Shown here: piece after piece, positions 33,129 through 42,913 of the stretch
Position numbering within the stretch: the first letter of the stretch is position 1
Layout of the letters: every line of letters begins with the position of its first letter
Source of the DNA: Candidatus Aminicenantota bacterium
Lineage (GTDB): Bacteria > Acidobacteriota > Aminicenantia > Aminicenantales > Saccharicenantaceae
Assembly (NCBI GenBank): GCA_014360015.1
Contig: JACIYJ010000005.1
Span: 124,001 to 188,000 of the forward strand
Length of the DNA stretch: 64,000 bases
Direction: 5' to 3'
Notes under the pieces: model-generated
What the model saw: only the letters and a program-made list of their open reading frames with translations
Databases searched by the model: none
What the model was told of the DNA's origin: nothing
Program-made: the position numbers and the translations under genes

Positions 33129-34625
33129 ATGAGAATCGTGCTGGTTTACCCAAGTTTTCCTGATACCTTTTGGAGCTTTAGATATGCCTTAAAATTTATC
33201 TCCAAAAAGGCAACCTATCCTCCATTAGGGTTGTTGACTGTAGCGGCCATGCTTCCAAAAGATTGGAAAAAAAAACTCATAGATATGAATGTAACAAAGC
33301 TGAAAGATAAAGACCTTGAGGGAGCCGATTTCGTTTTCCTTAGTGTCATGGCCATACAAAAAGCCTCAGCCAAAGAAGTGATCAATAAATGCAAAAAAAT
33401 GAATGTCAAGGTCGTTGCTGGCGGTCCTCTTTTTACCACCACCTATGAAGAGTTCGAGGACGTAGATTATCTTGTACTTAATGAGGCTGAAGTCACACTT
33501 CCACTCTTTTTAGAAGACTTGAGAAACGGACGGGCGAAACATATTTATACCTCCAAGGAATTCCCGGATATAGAAAAGGCGCCGATCCCGCTTTGGGGAC
33601 TTGTCGAGATGAAAAAATATGCGAATATGTGTCTCCAATATTCACGCGGCTGTCCTTTTAATTGTGATTTTTGCGATATAACTAATCTTTTTGGACACGA
33701 GGTTCGAACAAAGAGCAAGCCTCAAATATTGGCTGAATTGGAAAGCCTCTACCTTAAAGGCTGGAGAGGCGGAGTATTTTTTGTTGATGATAACTTTATT
33801 GGAAACAGGAGGAAGCTGAAGACTGAAATCCTGCCAGCAATAGTCGAATGGATGCGAAAAAAAAGATATCCCTTCTCTTTTAGCACTGAAACCTCTATCG
33901 ATCTGGCCGACGATGAGAAACTCAGGCAATTGATGGTTCAAGCAGGATTTAACTCAGTATTTGTCGGCATAGAGACGCCGAACGAGGAAAGTTTGTCGGA
34001 GTGCCATAAGGTTCAAAATAAAAATCGTGACTTGTTAGCTTCTGTTAAAAAAATCCAGAAATCTGGGTTACAAGTAAGCGGAGGATTTATCGTAGGATTT
34101 GATAGTGATCCACCTTCAATTTTTCAAAGGCAAATTGAATTCATCCAAAAAAGCGGCATTATCACGGCTATGGTTGGCTTATTAAATGCACCCCGGGGCA
34201 CAAAACTTTATCAACGCCTGATGAAGGAGAATAGATTGTTAAAGGATCCTTCTGGAGATAACACTGATTTTTCCATAAATTTTAGGCCTAAAATGAATTA
34301 CGAAACGCTGATTAATGGCTATAAAAAAATTGTTAAAGAAATTTACTCTCCTAAGGTTTATTATGAGCGGGTTAAAAACTACTTGAAAGAATATAAGCTA
34401 CTACGAAAGTTGCATTTTCACTTCGGACACATTCGTTTGCATTTCGGTTATTCCGGAGCCTTTTTTAAATCTGTCTGGTTTCTTGGTATAAAAGATAAAG
34501 CCAGGGCTTATTATTGGAAGCTCTTATTTTGGGCTTTCTTTAGACGCCCAAGACTACTGCCGCTGGCCATTACTTTTGGAATTTATGGCTTCCATTTTAG
34601 AAACATTTTCAAGGATAAATTGTAA
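33129..34625 (+). CDS. B12-binding-domain radical SAM protein (DUF4070-type)
   Basis: About 498 residues from the ATG at 33129, which has AAGGAG six bases upstream; an ATG at 33111 lies before that site. N-terminal cobalamin-binding-like domain (VYPSFPDTFW..., LLTVAAMLP, VVAGGPLFTT, DYLVLNEAE), then the radical SAM core with Cys-x3-Cys-x2-Cys in YSRGCPFNCDFCDI, and a C-terminal DUF4070-like part (YETLINGYKKIVKEIYSPKVYYERV). Family members modify lipids or other small molecules; the substrate is unknown. No His is obvious for a canonical DxHxxG B12 motif. The DNA is visibly richer in A and T than its neighbours, which hints at transfer. Confidence 0.9.
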   Translation: MRIVLVYPSFPDTFWSFRYALKFISKKATYPPLGLLTVAAMLPKDWKKKLIDMNVTKLKDKDLEGADFVFLSVMAIQKASAKEVINKCKKMNVKVVAGGPLFTTTYEEFEDVDYLVLNEAEVTLPLFLEDLRNGRAKHIYTSKEFPDIEKAPIPLWGLVEMKKYANMCLQYSRGCPFNCDFCDITNLFGHEVRTKSKPQILAELESLYLKGWRGGVFFVDDNFIGNRRKLKTEILPAIVEWMRKKRYPFSFSTETSIDLADDEKLRQLMVQAGFNSVFVGIETPNEESLSECHKVQNKNRDLLASVKKIQKSGLQVSGGFIVGFDSDPPSIFQRQIEFIQKSGIITAMVGLLNAPRGTKLYQRLMKENRLLKDPSGDNTDFSINFRPKMNYETLINGYKKIVKEIYSPKVYYERVKNYLKEYKLLRKLHFHFGHIRLHFGYSGAFFKSVWFLGIKDKARAYYWKLLFWAFFRRPRLLPLAITFGIYGFHFRNIFKDKL

Positions 34626-34657
34626 GATATTTAAGAAGAAAAATTTTTGATAGTTAA

Positions 34658-36160
34658 TCAGCGACAGTAGTAATCAATCATTTGCTGAATGGCCCGCTGG
34701 CAGACCTTACAGAATTCCACCTTTGGACTGGAAATCATCAGGCAGTAGATCATTGGTCGGTAAAGGCCTTTGGCGGAATAACCAGCACCTTCAAAAGCTC
34801 CAACTTTGTCTTCCAGGTCCCTATACCGATTGCGAACCTCTTGAATTCTGGCCTGAATGGTTTCGTCTTTATCCTGATATTTTTTCTGCAACTTCTTGAT
34901 TTCCGCTTCTTTCAAGTTCTTCTTTTTAGCTTCTTCCAGAGCTTTGGTCATTTCCTGAAAATTAGCTCTTCTGTCGGCCTGGAGTTTTTCCAGCTCTTCT
35001 TTGCCATATTCGGTGGGAATTTTAACTCCAGGGGAGACCAGGTTTTTCCATTTGAGGTTCTCCGGGTCAAGAAGCGCGGTGATGTTGGGCTCAAGTGGTT
35101 CAACTCCGCGCGGGTAGAATTCGTTATAAGCAACATCTGAGGTATAGTATTCATCAGCCAGACCGGCGAAGCTGTGTCCGAATTCATGGAGAAAAACGCC
35201 TTTACTGGCAGGATGGTCGACCGTAGTGATGCAGTAGTCATTGTAAATTCCACCACCGCCATATCTTTTGCTATTAACCAGGACAACGATGGTGTCATAT
35301 GGCACCTCGGCGGCCATTTCTCGGAGTAAAAAGCCCTCTTCTGTCAGCATATAGCGGTCAAGGTCAAAGGCGTTGAAGGAAGCCTTAAGCACCGTGTTCT
35401 TGTAGGCTTTCTGCCGGGGCTCATCCATACCTCGTTCAGCCGAGGCTCGAAAAACACCGTAGATGTTGAATTTATCCTGGTTGCTTTTGTAAGGTTCCGT
35501 TTCAAACAGATAGCCGGTAAATCTTTTTACGTCGCCGACAAACTTATCCCTGTCTTCGGCAGTATATCCTTCGGCCAGAAATACCAGGTCTACTTTTTCC
35601 TGTGGGTCGCCTCTTTTCTTCACTTCGAAGATGTAATCACCTGTTTTATTGCTCTCTTTAATGTGATGATAATCATCCGGGTCAATGGTTTCGATGGTCA
35701 GAGGATGCAGAATGTTCTTTCTGTCTCTGACTTCAAAGACTAAATTAACCGGTCTCTTGGGCCAGGGGATGCGGATGGCTCGCTGAAAAACTTTTTTCAC
35801 GCCGTTTAAGGCCGGAGTCGTTGTCTTGTACTCACCAAACTGACAATCAAAACCATTGGCATAGATGAGTTTGTTGCTGGCAACTTCATAGACTTTGATG
35901 AAGTAATGACCGTAATTGAACGGATTGGTCAGGTTGGTCTTACTTTCAGGCCAGAGGTCTTCCTGATAAATGCTCTGGATAATGATACTTTCTTCCTTAG
36001 CGTCGCCAACCATGTAGAAATTAATCCGCATGGCTTTGTTCAGAAAATAATCCTCAAATTTTATAGGGTCCTGACTCCAGGCAGGAAAAGAGGAAAGAAA
36101 AAAGAGAAAGACGAATAAAACTGGAATTAAATTAAATAATTTTTTTTGGCCCTTGCCCAT
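34658..36160 (-). CDS. Secreted M64-family (IgA-type) metallopeptidase
   Basis: 500 residues with signal peptide (LIPVLFVFLFFLSSFPAWSQ). An N-terminal beta domain (residues about 30-170) precedes the M64 catalytic part: VDLVFLAEGYTAEDRDKF, FNIYGVFRASAERG, and the zinc motif FLHEFGHSFAGLADEYY, in which HExxH is followed by the Asp-Glu pair typical of M64. Between 395 and 450 lies a charged coiled-coil-like stretch. Cys residues near the end (YCLMISS...FCKVC) are probably disulfide bonded. The family type member cleaves immunoglobulin A, but environmental members are general extracellular proteases. GGAGG precedes the ATG. Confidence 0.93.
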   Translation of the reverse strand: MGKGQKKLFNLIPVLFVFLFFLSSFPAWSQDPIKFEDYFLNKAMRINFYMVGDAKEESIIIQSIYQEDLWPESKTNLTNPFNYGHYFIKVYEVASNKLIYANGFDCQFGEYKTTTPALNGVKKVFQRAIRIPWPKRPVNLVFEVRDRKNILHPLTIETIDPDDYHHIKESNKTGDYIFEVKKRGDPQEKVDLVFLAEGYTAEDRDKFVGDVKRFTGYLFETEPYKSNQDKFNIYGVFRASAERGMDEPRQKAYKNTVLKASFNAFDLDRYMLTEEGFLLREMAAEVPYDTIVVLVNSKRYGGGGIYNDYCITTVDHPASKGVFLHEFGHSFAGLADEYYTSDVAYNEFYPRGVEPLEPNITALLDPENLKWKNLVSPGVKIPTEYGKEELEKLQADRRANFQEMTKALEEAKKKNLKEAEIKKLQKKYQDKDETIQARIQEVRNRYRDLEDKVGAFEGAGYSAKGLYRPMIYCLMISSPKVEFCKVCQRAIQQMIDYYCR

Positions 36161-36248
36161 TTTAATACCTCCGTCTATATTTGTTTATGTTATTCATTTC
36201 CAGAAATACCTGGCGAAACTATATTGTAAAGGGTCATTCAATACTGAT

Positions 36249-39200
36249 TTATTTTTCCCTGATGAGTAGCAGCCAGCCTTTGCCCGACTCAACCGGGATG
36301 GTTTCGTCAGGGCGGAATGCTCTGCCTGGCTGAAAATTCTCTATAGCCGGGGCTTCGATGATAGCCTTCTTCGGGTCAAGGCCCAGCTTCTTCCAGTCAA
36401 CAATCAGACGGCAATTTTCGGCTTTTTCAGACCAGCTGGCCAGAGCCACCATAGCCCTTCCTTTTTTCCGGTAAACAGTAGCCAGAACTTCAGGCTTATC
36501 TGTTTTCACCGGGCAATTCGGTGACCAGTAGCCGAGCATTTCCGCTTCTTTTATCCCAAATTCATCCCAGACCTTCCACAGCGGTCGTGGATCACCGGCC
36601 CAGGGCAGTCTGGCGGTCATGCCGTAAATCATCCCGCGCCAGGGATTGCCACCTTTCTCCAGCATTTCACCCATCAGGCCAAAAGGAATTCCGGAAATTT
36701 CAATCAGCCAGTAATCAGGCTTGCTGTTGTAATCAAAATATTCACCAAACCACAGCCGGTCAATGTAGGGAAAATGCTCGAGATAGAGATTAGCGCTTGA
36801 AGCAAAGCCATCGCGCGGATTGTACTGGTTGGCGGAATGCAGGTCAATCAGAGCACCTGGCCGGTAACGTTCCAGCACCTTGCGGACTCTTTTCATAGTC
36901 ACCCGGTCAAAAGCCACATCGTCAATGTACAAACCATCTATTCCCACGTGCTGACACAACCAGGCCAGACCTTCCACATAATAATTATGCCAGCGGGACA
37001 TACCGCTGTTGATAATGGCTGCATCCTTGAGCTCCGGGACAAACCAGCCAGCTATATAACCTGAATGCAGATGCTCCTGCAGCCAGGAATAGCCACCTCG
37101 GGGTCCATCAGTAAAAATTTCGTGGTTAAGGCTCTCTAAAGCAAATAGCTCGGCGGCTCGGTTGGAGAGCTCGCGGATGGTGTAATAGATTTTGACTTTC
37201 ATTCCGCGTTGATGAGCTTCCTCAATATAAGCTTTCATCCTGTCCGGTCGCAAGAAGGGATAATTAATGAAAGGATTAATTTCAGTCGCGTGGTGAACAT
37301 TGATGACGTTGGCACCGGTGGCCGCGATTTCTTCAACCGGTTTAAACCCATGATAATAGCGCTCGGAAAAATGCTTACCGGGGTTTATAGGCTTGAATGG
37401 CGTTAGCAGTAAATTGAAATTAAAATGTAACGTTTCACCTTTTTTAATCTTTCTTGCACCGCTGGCTGCCGTGAAGACCACCTGCCTTTCTTTTTTATTC
37501 TTTTTCAACACTTCTTTTACCGAGACCCAGCCTTTGCCCTCGTTCCACCAGGAAGGCGGCAGGTTAAGCGGCTTAAGCTGGTAGAAATTGGTGTTTAGGG
37601 GCCGCGAATAATTTTCAGCCCGGAGCTGGCACTGGAGTCCAGCATTAACCGTGCCTATCCATAGGGCGTCCTGATTTTTACTACGGTCCCATGTCCAGGA
37701 AAAAGCCGGTGGTCGGACTCCACCTTTAAAACCAAGCCCCATCATATAATGTGAAGCTTCTTCCCGGAAGGGAATTACCAGTCTGATATCATCAACTTCT
37801 GAATCGGACTGAGCTTCAACTTTTATTTTGAATTCCACATGGCCGTCAAATTCCATCCGGCCGTTGACTTCAACCGTCAGGCTGAGAGCTGGAATTTCGC
37901 TGACTGCCTGCCAGCAGACTGTTCCCGGCGTTTTTTTGATGAAAGAGAATGATTTGGTTTTCCAGGTCTGGGGCAGGCCTGAGTAATTTCTGAAGATAAG
38001 CTCAAAGGGCCCATCGAGCAGGTCAGTTGAGGTCGTGGTTATGGTCGTGACTTCAGGATTAAAGAAGCTCTGGATTCTTTCGGGCAGGCCGTTTTTTCCA
38101 AGGGTCAGACTGCGTCCCAGACATTTTATTGTTCGACCTTTAACCTCAAGCGGAGTGAATGGCTGGACAACTTCATCGTCCACGGCTAAAAGTGAATTCA
38201 GCCAGCGAAGACGCGTTAGACGCCAGAGCTCGGAATCGCCGGCATCAGCCAGAACTTCATCAGTTATCTTGATTTTAAGGCCGATTCTTCTGGTCGGAGT
38301 GTTTTGAGCCGACACCTCTACGAAGCCTTCATAATCACCTGGCATAATGTCTTTGGGGATTTGAATTCCGCACCACAATGGCTGAATTTTTCCCCGTTCA
38401 ATGTTCAGTTCTTTTTCAAAGGGTTGTCCATCCCAGCCTGTACCGCCGAGGTTAAAGCAGGTAAATTCACCGGCTTTAATGATTTGAGAAGAGCCGACAT
38501 TTTTCAGATCTGAGAACGCGACTCTTATTTTCTCCAGTTTTTCCTTGAAAGCAAAAATACCCAGCTGGAAAACAAAATATTCACCACGGGCCGCCTGAGC
38601 TTCGAAAATTGTCCTGGGACCTGTTTCCACCCAACGGAGCGGAATGAAATCGAACATCCTGATGGGGTGCTCCCGGTCTTCAGGGAAAATCAGAAAAGGT
38701 TCGTTCCGATTCTGGTCGATGATTTTCCAGGTTTCTTCAGAGGTGGCGATAACTTCCATCGGATAAAAGCTGCTGAACTCATCCATAGTTTCAAAGGCAA
38801 GAAGCTGGGCCCGGGGAAAGGCAGAAGGGTTAAATCCGCTGAGAAGGTCAACTCTCAAGCCATTGCGCAGCAGCCAGCCTGGCTCGGGCTGATAATCAGC
38901 CGGAAGGTAGGTGACCTTCGGATAATTACGGCCTTCTATTCTATACGGCATATAATAAATGAAATAGTCGCCGGGAGCATTCAGAGCCTGAAAGACGAAG
39001 TCCCCGTAATCATTATTGACAGCCACCGGAAAAACATTGTTGATGATTTCGTTGGTTCTGGCTTCAACCACTAAGACCTTCTTTTTTTCAGGGGCTGAGT
39101 CAGGACGCCTCCAGGGGAGATGAACATAGACCGCATCTGCTTTCTGTTTGACTCTGACTATGGCCCGGTGATTCCCGAGTCCAGAATCCGGGTTCCAGGG

Positions 39201-39395
39201 AGATGAGGCTACTCGATATGGGTATTTCTCTTCAGTTTGAGCAGTGCCGGGAGCAACGGTCAGGAGCGCGAAGCTTATGATGAGTAGAAAAAGTCTAGAT
39301 CCGATATTTTGCCAGTTACTAAAAAAACGAGGAAACAATAAATATTTAAAATGATTTGAAAATTGAATTCTTTTCTGGCGAATTTTCTTAAACAT
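36249..39395 (-). CDS. Very large exported glycoside-hydrolase-like protein (DUF6067 type)
   Basis: About 1048 residues. I start at ATG 39395, five bases after GAGGAG, not at an ATG 114 bases upstream, since the signal peptide (SRLFLLIISFALLTVAPGTAQ) then sits near the N-terminus. Residues up to about 700 are beta-rich modules; the last 350 look like a TIM barrel: NVINVHHATEINPFINYP, MKVKIYYTIREL, DGLYIDDVAFDR, GALIDLHSAN and YWLIEISGIPFG. The DD in YIDDVAF and the Asp in DLHS are plausible catalytic acids. I recognise this as the DUF6067 glycoside-hydrolase-like family; the substrate is unknown. Followed by the M64 gene after 88 bases. Confidence 0.82.
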   Translation of the reverse strand: MFKKIRQKRIQFSNHFKYLLFPRFFSNWQNIGSRLFLLIISFALLTVAPGTAQTEEKYPYRVASSPWNPDSGLGNHRAIVRVKQKADAVYVHLPWRRPDSAPEKKKVLVVEARTNEIINNVFPVAVNNDYGDFVFQALNAPGDYFIYYMPYRIEGRNYPKVTYLPADYQPEPGWLLRNGLRVDLLSGFNPSAFPRAQLLAFETMDEFSSFYPMEVIATSEETWKIIDQNRNEPFLIFPEDREHPIRMFDFIPLRWVETGPRTIFEAQAARGEYFVFQLGIFAFKEKLEKIRVAFSDLKNVGSSQIIKAGEFTCFNLGGTGWDGQPFEKELNIERGKIQPLWCGIQIPKDIMPGDYEGFVEVSAQNTPTRRIGLKIKITDEVLADAGDSELWRLTRLRWLNSLLAVDDEVVQPFTPLEVKGRTIKCLGRSLTLGKNGLPERIQSFFNPEVTTITTTSTDLLDGPFELIFRNYSGLPQTWKTKSFSFIKKTPGTVCWQAVSEIPALSLTVEVNGRMEFDGHVEFKIKVEAQSDSEVDDIRLVIPFREEASHYMMGLGFKGGVRPPAFSWTWDRSKNQDALWIGTVNAGLQCQLRAENYSRPLNTNFYQLKPLNLPPSWWNEGKGWVSVKEVLKKNKKERQVVFTAASGARKIKKGETLHFNFNLLLTPFKPINPGKHFSERYYHGFKPVEEIAATGANVINVHHATEINPFINYPFLRPDRMKAYIEEAHQRGMKVKIYYTIRELSNRAAELFALESLNHEIFTDGPRGGYSWLQEHLHSGYIAGWFVPELKDAAIINSGMSRWHNYYVEGLAWLCQHVGIDGLYIDDVAFDRVTMKRVRKVLERYRPGALIDLHSANQYNPRDGFASSANLYLEHFPYIDRLWFGEYFDYNSKPDYWLIEISGIPFGLMGEMLEKGGNPWRGMIYGMTARLPWAGDPRPLWKVWDEFGIKEAEMLGYWSPNCPVKTDKPEVLATVYRKKGRAMVALASWSEKAENCRLIVDWKKLGLDPKKAIIEAPAIENFQPGRAFRPDETIPVESGKGWLLLIREK

Positions 39396-39634
39396 TTCTG
39401 CTCCTCTAAAATTAATATTTGCCTTCCCACCAATATAATGCTTGTTCAGGCATAAAAATTCAATTTCTGGTTTTTTGATTTTTACTTTTTTGTTGGCTGG
39501 ATTTTCCATTTCTCTTCTTTTGAGTTAAGGCACTGTTTCCGATCGGTTGTTTGATAATTTTTTGGGAAGAAAAAAATTTTTTCCCCGTCAAAAATTTAAA
39601 ATTAATGATGAGCTTTATAAAGGAAGGAGGCGTT

Positions 39635-40783
39635 ATGAAAAAAGGGTTCAGCGGTCCGTTAATCATGGTATTTTTACTCTTGATCGCTGGTATGACCGGC
39701 CTTCTGGCTCAAAGCAAAATTCCTGCTGATATTTTTAAGGGAATTAAGGCCAGAAGCATTGGTCCAGCCAACATGAGCGGCAGAATTGGGGCAATTGAAG
39801 CGGTGTCTTTAGACCCGAGAATCATCTATGTCGGAGGAGCAGCTGGCGGAGTCTGGAAGTCTGTTGACGGCGGCCTGACCTGGAAACCGATTTTTGATGA
39901 TCAGCCCGTTGCTTCTATCGGCGCCATCGCAGTTTACCAGAAAAACCCGAACATCATCTGGGTTGGCACCGGTGAAGCCGCGCCGCGAAATTCAGTCAGC
40001 GTCGGCCGTGGTGTTTATCGTTCACTCGATGGTGGTAAAACCTGGCAGTTTATGGGGCTGGAGAAAACAGAGAGAATCTCTGAAATTATCATTCATCCAG
40101 ATAATCCTGATGTAGTCCTGGTTGGAGCTCTTGGGGCTACCTGGGGTGATAGCCAGGAAAGGGGTGTCTATAAAACTATTGATGGCGGCAGGACCTGGAA
40201 AAAAGTGCTTTATGTGAATGAAAAGACAGGCGTGGCTGATATGGCCGTTGACCCATCTGACCCCAACCATATTATTGTTGCCATGTGGGAATATCGCCGC
40301 TATCCCTGGTTTTTTGTTTCAGGGGGCCCGGGCAGCGGGATTTATGTCACCCGTGACGGCGGTGAGACCTGGGCTAAGCTGACTGAGAAAAATGGGTTAC
40401 CTTCAGGCGAGCTCGGACGCTGCGGAATTGCCTTTGCCACCAACAAACCTGAAATTGTTTATGCTCTGATCGAAGCTAAGAAAAATGGCTTTTATCGTTC
40501 AACCGATGGTGGAGAAACCTGGACCTTAGTCAACAGCGAAGCTGATATTCACAACCGCCCGTTTTATTACAGCCGGGTTTTTGTCAATCCGGTCAATGAA
40601 AACATTGTCTATCTTTGCCAGACACAGCTCCGGGTCAGTGAAGATGGTGGAAAAACTTTTCGGCCGCTGACTGCCTTCAATCAGGCCCATTCTGATTTTC
40701 ATGCGATGTGGATCAGTCCGGATGGCGAGACTCTGATCGTCGGAAATGATGGCGGTGTGGTCATCAGCCACAATCGCGGTTAG
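39635..40783 (+). CDS. BNR/VPS10-type repeat protein, N-terminal part, ending at an in-frame amber codon
   Basis: Start ATG 39635 follows GGAAGGAGG. Signal peptide (LIMVFLLLIAGMTGLLAQS) then a beta-propeller of BNR/Asp-box repeats: DGGLTW, DGGKTW, DGGRTW, DGGETW (twice) and DGGKTF, as in sortilin-like and glycosyl-hydrolase BNR proteins. The frame stops at TAG (40781-40783) in the middle of another repeat (HNRG-stop-TW). The next codon continues the same frame as the downstream part with no start signal between, so this is half of one gene. Exported; likely binds peptides or glycans. Whether it is a true pseudogene, a sequence error or read-through is undecided. Confidence 0.85.
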   Translation: MKKGFSGPLIMVFLLLIAGMTGLLAQSKIPADIFKGIKARSIGPANMSGRIGAIEAVSLDPRIIYVGGAAGGVWKSVDGGLTWKPIFDDQPVASIGAIAVYQKNPNIIWVGTGEAAPRNSVSVGRGVYRSLDGGKTWQFMGLEKTERISEIIIHPDNPDVVLVGALGATWGDSQERGVYKTIDGGRTWKKVLYVNEKTGVADMAVDPSDPNHIIVAMWEYRRYPWFFVSGGPGSGIYVTRDGGETWAKLTEKNGLPSGELGRCGIAFATNKPEIVYALIEAKKNGFYRSTDGGETWTLVNSEADIHNRPFYYSRVFVNPVNENIVYLCQTQLRVSEDGGKTFRPLTAFNQAHSDFHAMWISPDGETLIVGNDGGVVISHNRG

Positions 40784-42913
40784 ACCTGGCGATTTGTGGA
40801 GAATCTGCCACTCGGTCAGTTCTACCATATCAACTATGATCTGCAGATTCCCTACAACGTCTATGGCGGCCTTCAGGATAATGGGACCTGGGTCGGCCCG
40901 GCTTATGTCCTTACTGAAGGAGCTATATATCAATATCACTGGAAAAATGTCGGCGGTGGCGATGGCTTTGATGCGGCTCCGGACCCCGAGAAACCTGGTT
41001 GCGGTTACGGCATGTCTCAGGGTGGTAATCTTTATTATTTTGATATAAATACTGGAACGACCCGGGCGGCAGTACCAACCGAATCCGAAGTTAAACATCG
41101 CTTTAACTGGAATGCTGGCTTTGCCGTTGACCCGTTTCACCCGTCGACCATCTATCTGGGCAGCCAGTTCGTTCACAGGAGTCGTGATAAAGGCAGGACC
41201 TGGGAAATAATTTCGCCCGACCTTACCACCAACGACCCAGAGAAACAGAGACAGAGCGAAAGCGGGGGGTTGACCCTTGATGTCAGTAACGCTGAAAATT
41301 ATTGCACCATTCTCAGTATCGCTCCCAGTCCGGTAAAAGAAGGAGTGATCTGGGTTGGCACCGACGATGGTAATGTCCAACTGACCCGGGATGGCGGCAA
41401 AACCTGGGAGTTAGTGTCCAGAGCATTGACCACAGGGAAAAAGCCCCTGGTTCCTGCGGGCGCGGCTGTGCCTCATATCAAGCCTTCTCATTTTGATGAA
41501 GCCACAGCCTATGTGATCTTTGACGACCATATGCGGTCAAACTTTACTCCATACCTTTTTGTCACCCATGATTATGGCAAAACCTGGAAAAGTCTGGTTA
41601 CTCCGGAAATTGAGGGTTATTGTCGGGCCATTGAAGAAGACCCGGTCAAGAAGGACCTTCTTTTCTTAGGAACCGAGTTTGGACTCTATGTCAGCCTGAA
41701 CGGCGGCCAGAACTGGTTTAAATGGACAAACGGTTTCCCCACCTGCCCGGTCTACGACATAGCTGTTCATCCGCGAGAAAACGATCTGGTGGTGGCTACT
41801 CATGGTCGGTCAATTTATATTATAGATGACATCTCGCCACTTCGGGAACTCACAGATGAAATTCTGAAGAAAAAACTGCATCTGTTCAAAGTCAACGATG
41901 CTTTTCAATTTATCACTGGTAGGATGAGTTCTTACATGAGCCCGGGTGACGGGGTGTTTGTCGGTGAGAATAAACCATTCGGGGCCTGCATCACTTATTA
42001 CCTGATTCCGTCAGAAAAGAAAGGGGAAGAAACACCGGCTTCAGAAATGCCTCAGCTGCAGGAAAGGATGGCTCAATTTGCCCGGAGAAGCGGTATGGAT
42101 ATTTCTGCTATGAGGCAGATGATAATGGGTAGAGGTCGGGTCTCCATCACCATTCTTGACAGTCAGGGCAGAGTGGTCAGGCAGATGAACGGTCCTGAAG
42201 AAAAAGGAATAAACCGGGTTTATTGGGACTTCCGGGAAGTTGAGCCCACTCCCAACTCTGATGAACCGGGTGGAGCCCAGATTAGACAACAGACAGCGCC
42301 CCTGGGCTTCTTTGGCAGGCGTGGTGGGATAACCGTTCTTCCCGGAACTTACACGGTAAAAATCAAATACGAAGACCAAGAAGTTAGTCAGAGTTTTGAA
42401 GTCAAACCTGACCCAAGGTTGAAAATTGACCTGGAAGTGCTGAAGACCAATTACGAGAGAGCTAAGGAAGCCCAGAGACTGTTGCGGATTGTCCAGATGG
42501 CCAGCCAGAGGTTGCAGCAGACAGAAAGAGCTTTGCAAACAATAAGAGAGTTTGCTCGCAGCCAGCGCAACCAGAAACTTATGGAGTCAATGAAAAATGT
42601 CTCAGAAGTGGAAAAGAAACTTAAAGAGCTAACTGAAACACTGAACCCGACTCCGCCCCGACAGGGTATGGCTGATAGGTCTTCCGGGTTGATGTTCCAG
42701 GTGATGAGTGCTGTTTCAGGTGTCAGCGGTGCCGGTTATGAGCCGATTACCCAGCCGGCCAAGGTCAAATATGACCGGGTTAAAGTTAAGCTTAGCGAAT
42801 TTTTGAACAGAGTGAATGATTTCTACCAGAAAGATGTGGCTGAACTCAATAAAACTTTGCAGCAAGTCGGTTTTACTCTGTTGCCGGGATATCCTCCTTT
42901 GAAGATTGAGTAA
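40784..42913 (+). CDS. BNR/VPS10-type repeat protein, C-terminal part after the amber codon
   Basis: About 709 codons in the same frame as the upstream half; a GTG at 40796 is the first possible start but has no ribosome binding site. It contains the rest of the propeller (DNGTWVGP, SRDKGRTWEIISPDLTTNDP, RDGGKTWELV, HDYGKTWKSL, LNGGQNWFKW, VATHGRSIYIIDDISPL) and a C-terminal FlgD-like Ig segment (VSITILDSQGRVVRQMNG...INRVYWDFRE) then a helical region ending at LLPGYPPLKIE. This is the standard layout of exported sortilin-like glycosyl-hydrolase-fold proteins. Without read-through it would not be exported because it lacks a signal peptide. Confidence 0.82.
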   Translation, partial: TWRFVENLPLGQFYHINYDLQIPYNVYGGLQDNGTWVGPAYVLTEGAIYQYHWKNVGGGDGFDAAPDPEKPGCGYGMSQGGNLYYFDINTGTTRAAVPTESEVKHRFNWNAGFAVDPFHPSTIYLGSQFVHRSRDKGRTWEIISPDLTTNDPEKQRQSESGGLTLDVSNAENYCTILSIAPSPVKEGVIWVGTDDGNVQLTRDGGKTWELVSRALTTGKKPLVPAGAAVPHIKPSHFDEATAYVIFDDHMRSNFTPYLFVTHDYGKTWKSLVTPEIEGYCRAIEEDPVKKDLLFLGTEFGLYVSLNGGQNWFKWTNGFPTCPVYDIAVHPRENDLVVATHGRSIYIIDDISPLRELTDEILKKKLHLFKVNDAFQFITGRMSSYMSPGDGVFVGENKPFGACITYYLIPSEKKGEETPASEMPQLQERMAQFARRSGMDISAMRQMIMGRGRVSITILDSQGRVVRQMNGPEEKGINRVYWDFREVEPTPNSDEPGGAQIRQQTAPLGFFGRRGGITVLPGTYTVKIKYEDQEVSQSFEVKPDPRLKIDLEVLKTNYERAKEAQRLLRIVQMASQRLQQTERALQTIREFARSQRNQKLMESMKNVSEVEKKLKELTETLNPTPPRQGMADRSSGLMFQVMSAVSGVSGAGYEPITQPAKVKYDRVKVKLSEFLNRVNDFYQKDVAELNKTLQQVGFTLLPGYPPLKIE

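Larger units (their letters stand above)
39635..42913 (+). pseudogene. Full BNR/VPS10-type protein gene interrupted by one TAG codon
   Basis: If TAG at 40781-40783 is ignored, a single frame of about 1092 codons runs from signal peptide to C-terminus. The disrupted site sits in an Asp-box (x-N-x-G-stop-T-W), where Lys, Glu or Gln is expected; CAG, AAG or GAG differ from TAG by one base. No other frame damage is visible across 3.3 kb, which means the change is recent or tolerated. Confidence 0.75.

Noticed and set aside
40781-40783. Pyrrolysine at the TAG codon
   Set aside because: The protein family is not a methylamine methyltransferase and no pyl genes are visible; TAG ends other genes here. 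Nonsense mutation, error or ordinary read-through is simpler.
40526-41380. 284-codon minus-strand frame across the amber site of the BNR gene
   Set aside because: Antisense to clear Asp-box repeats on both sides of the stop, no ribosome binding site; not a gene explaining the interruption.
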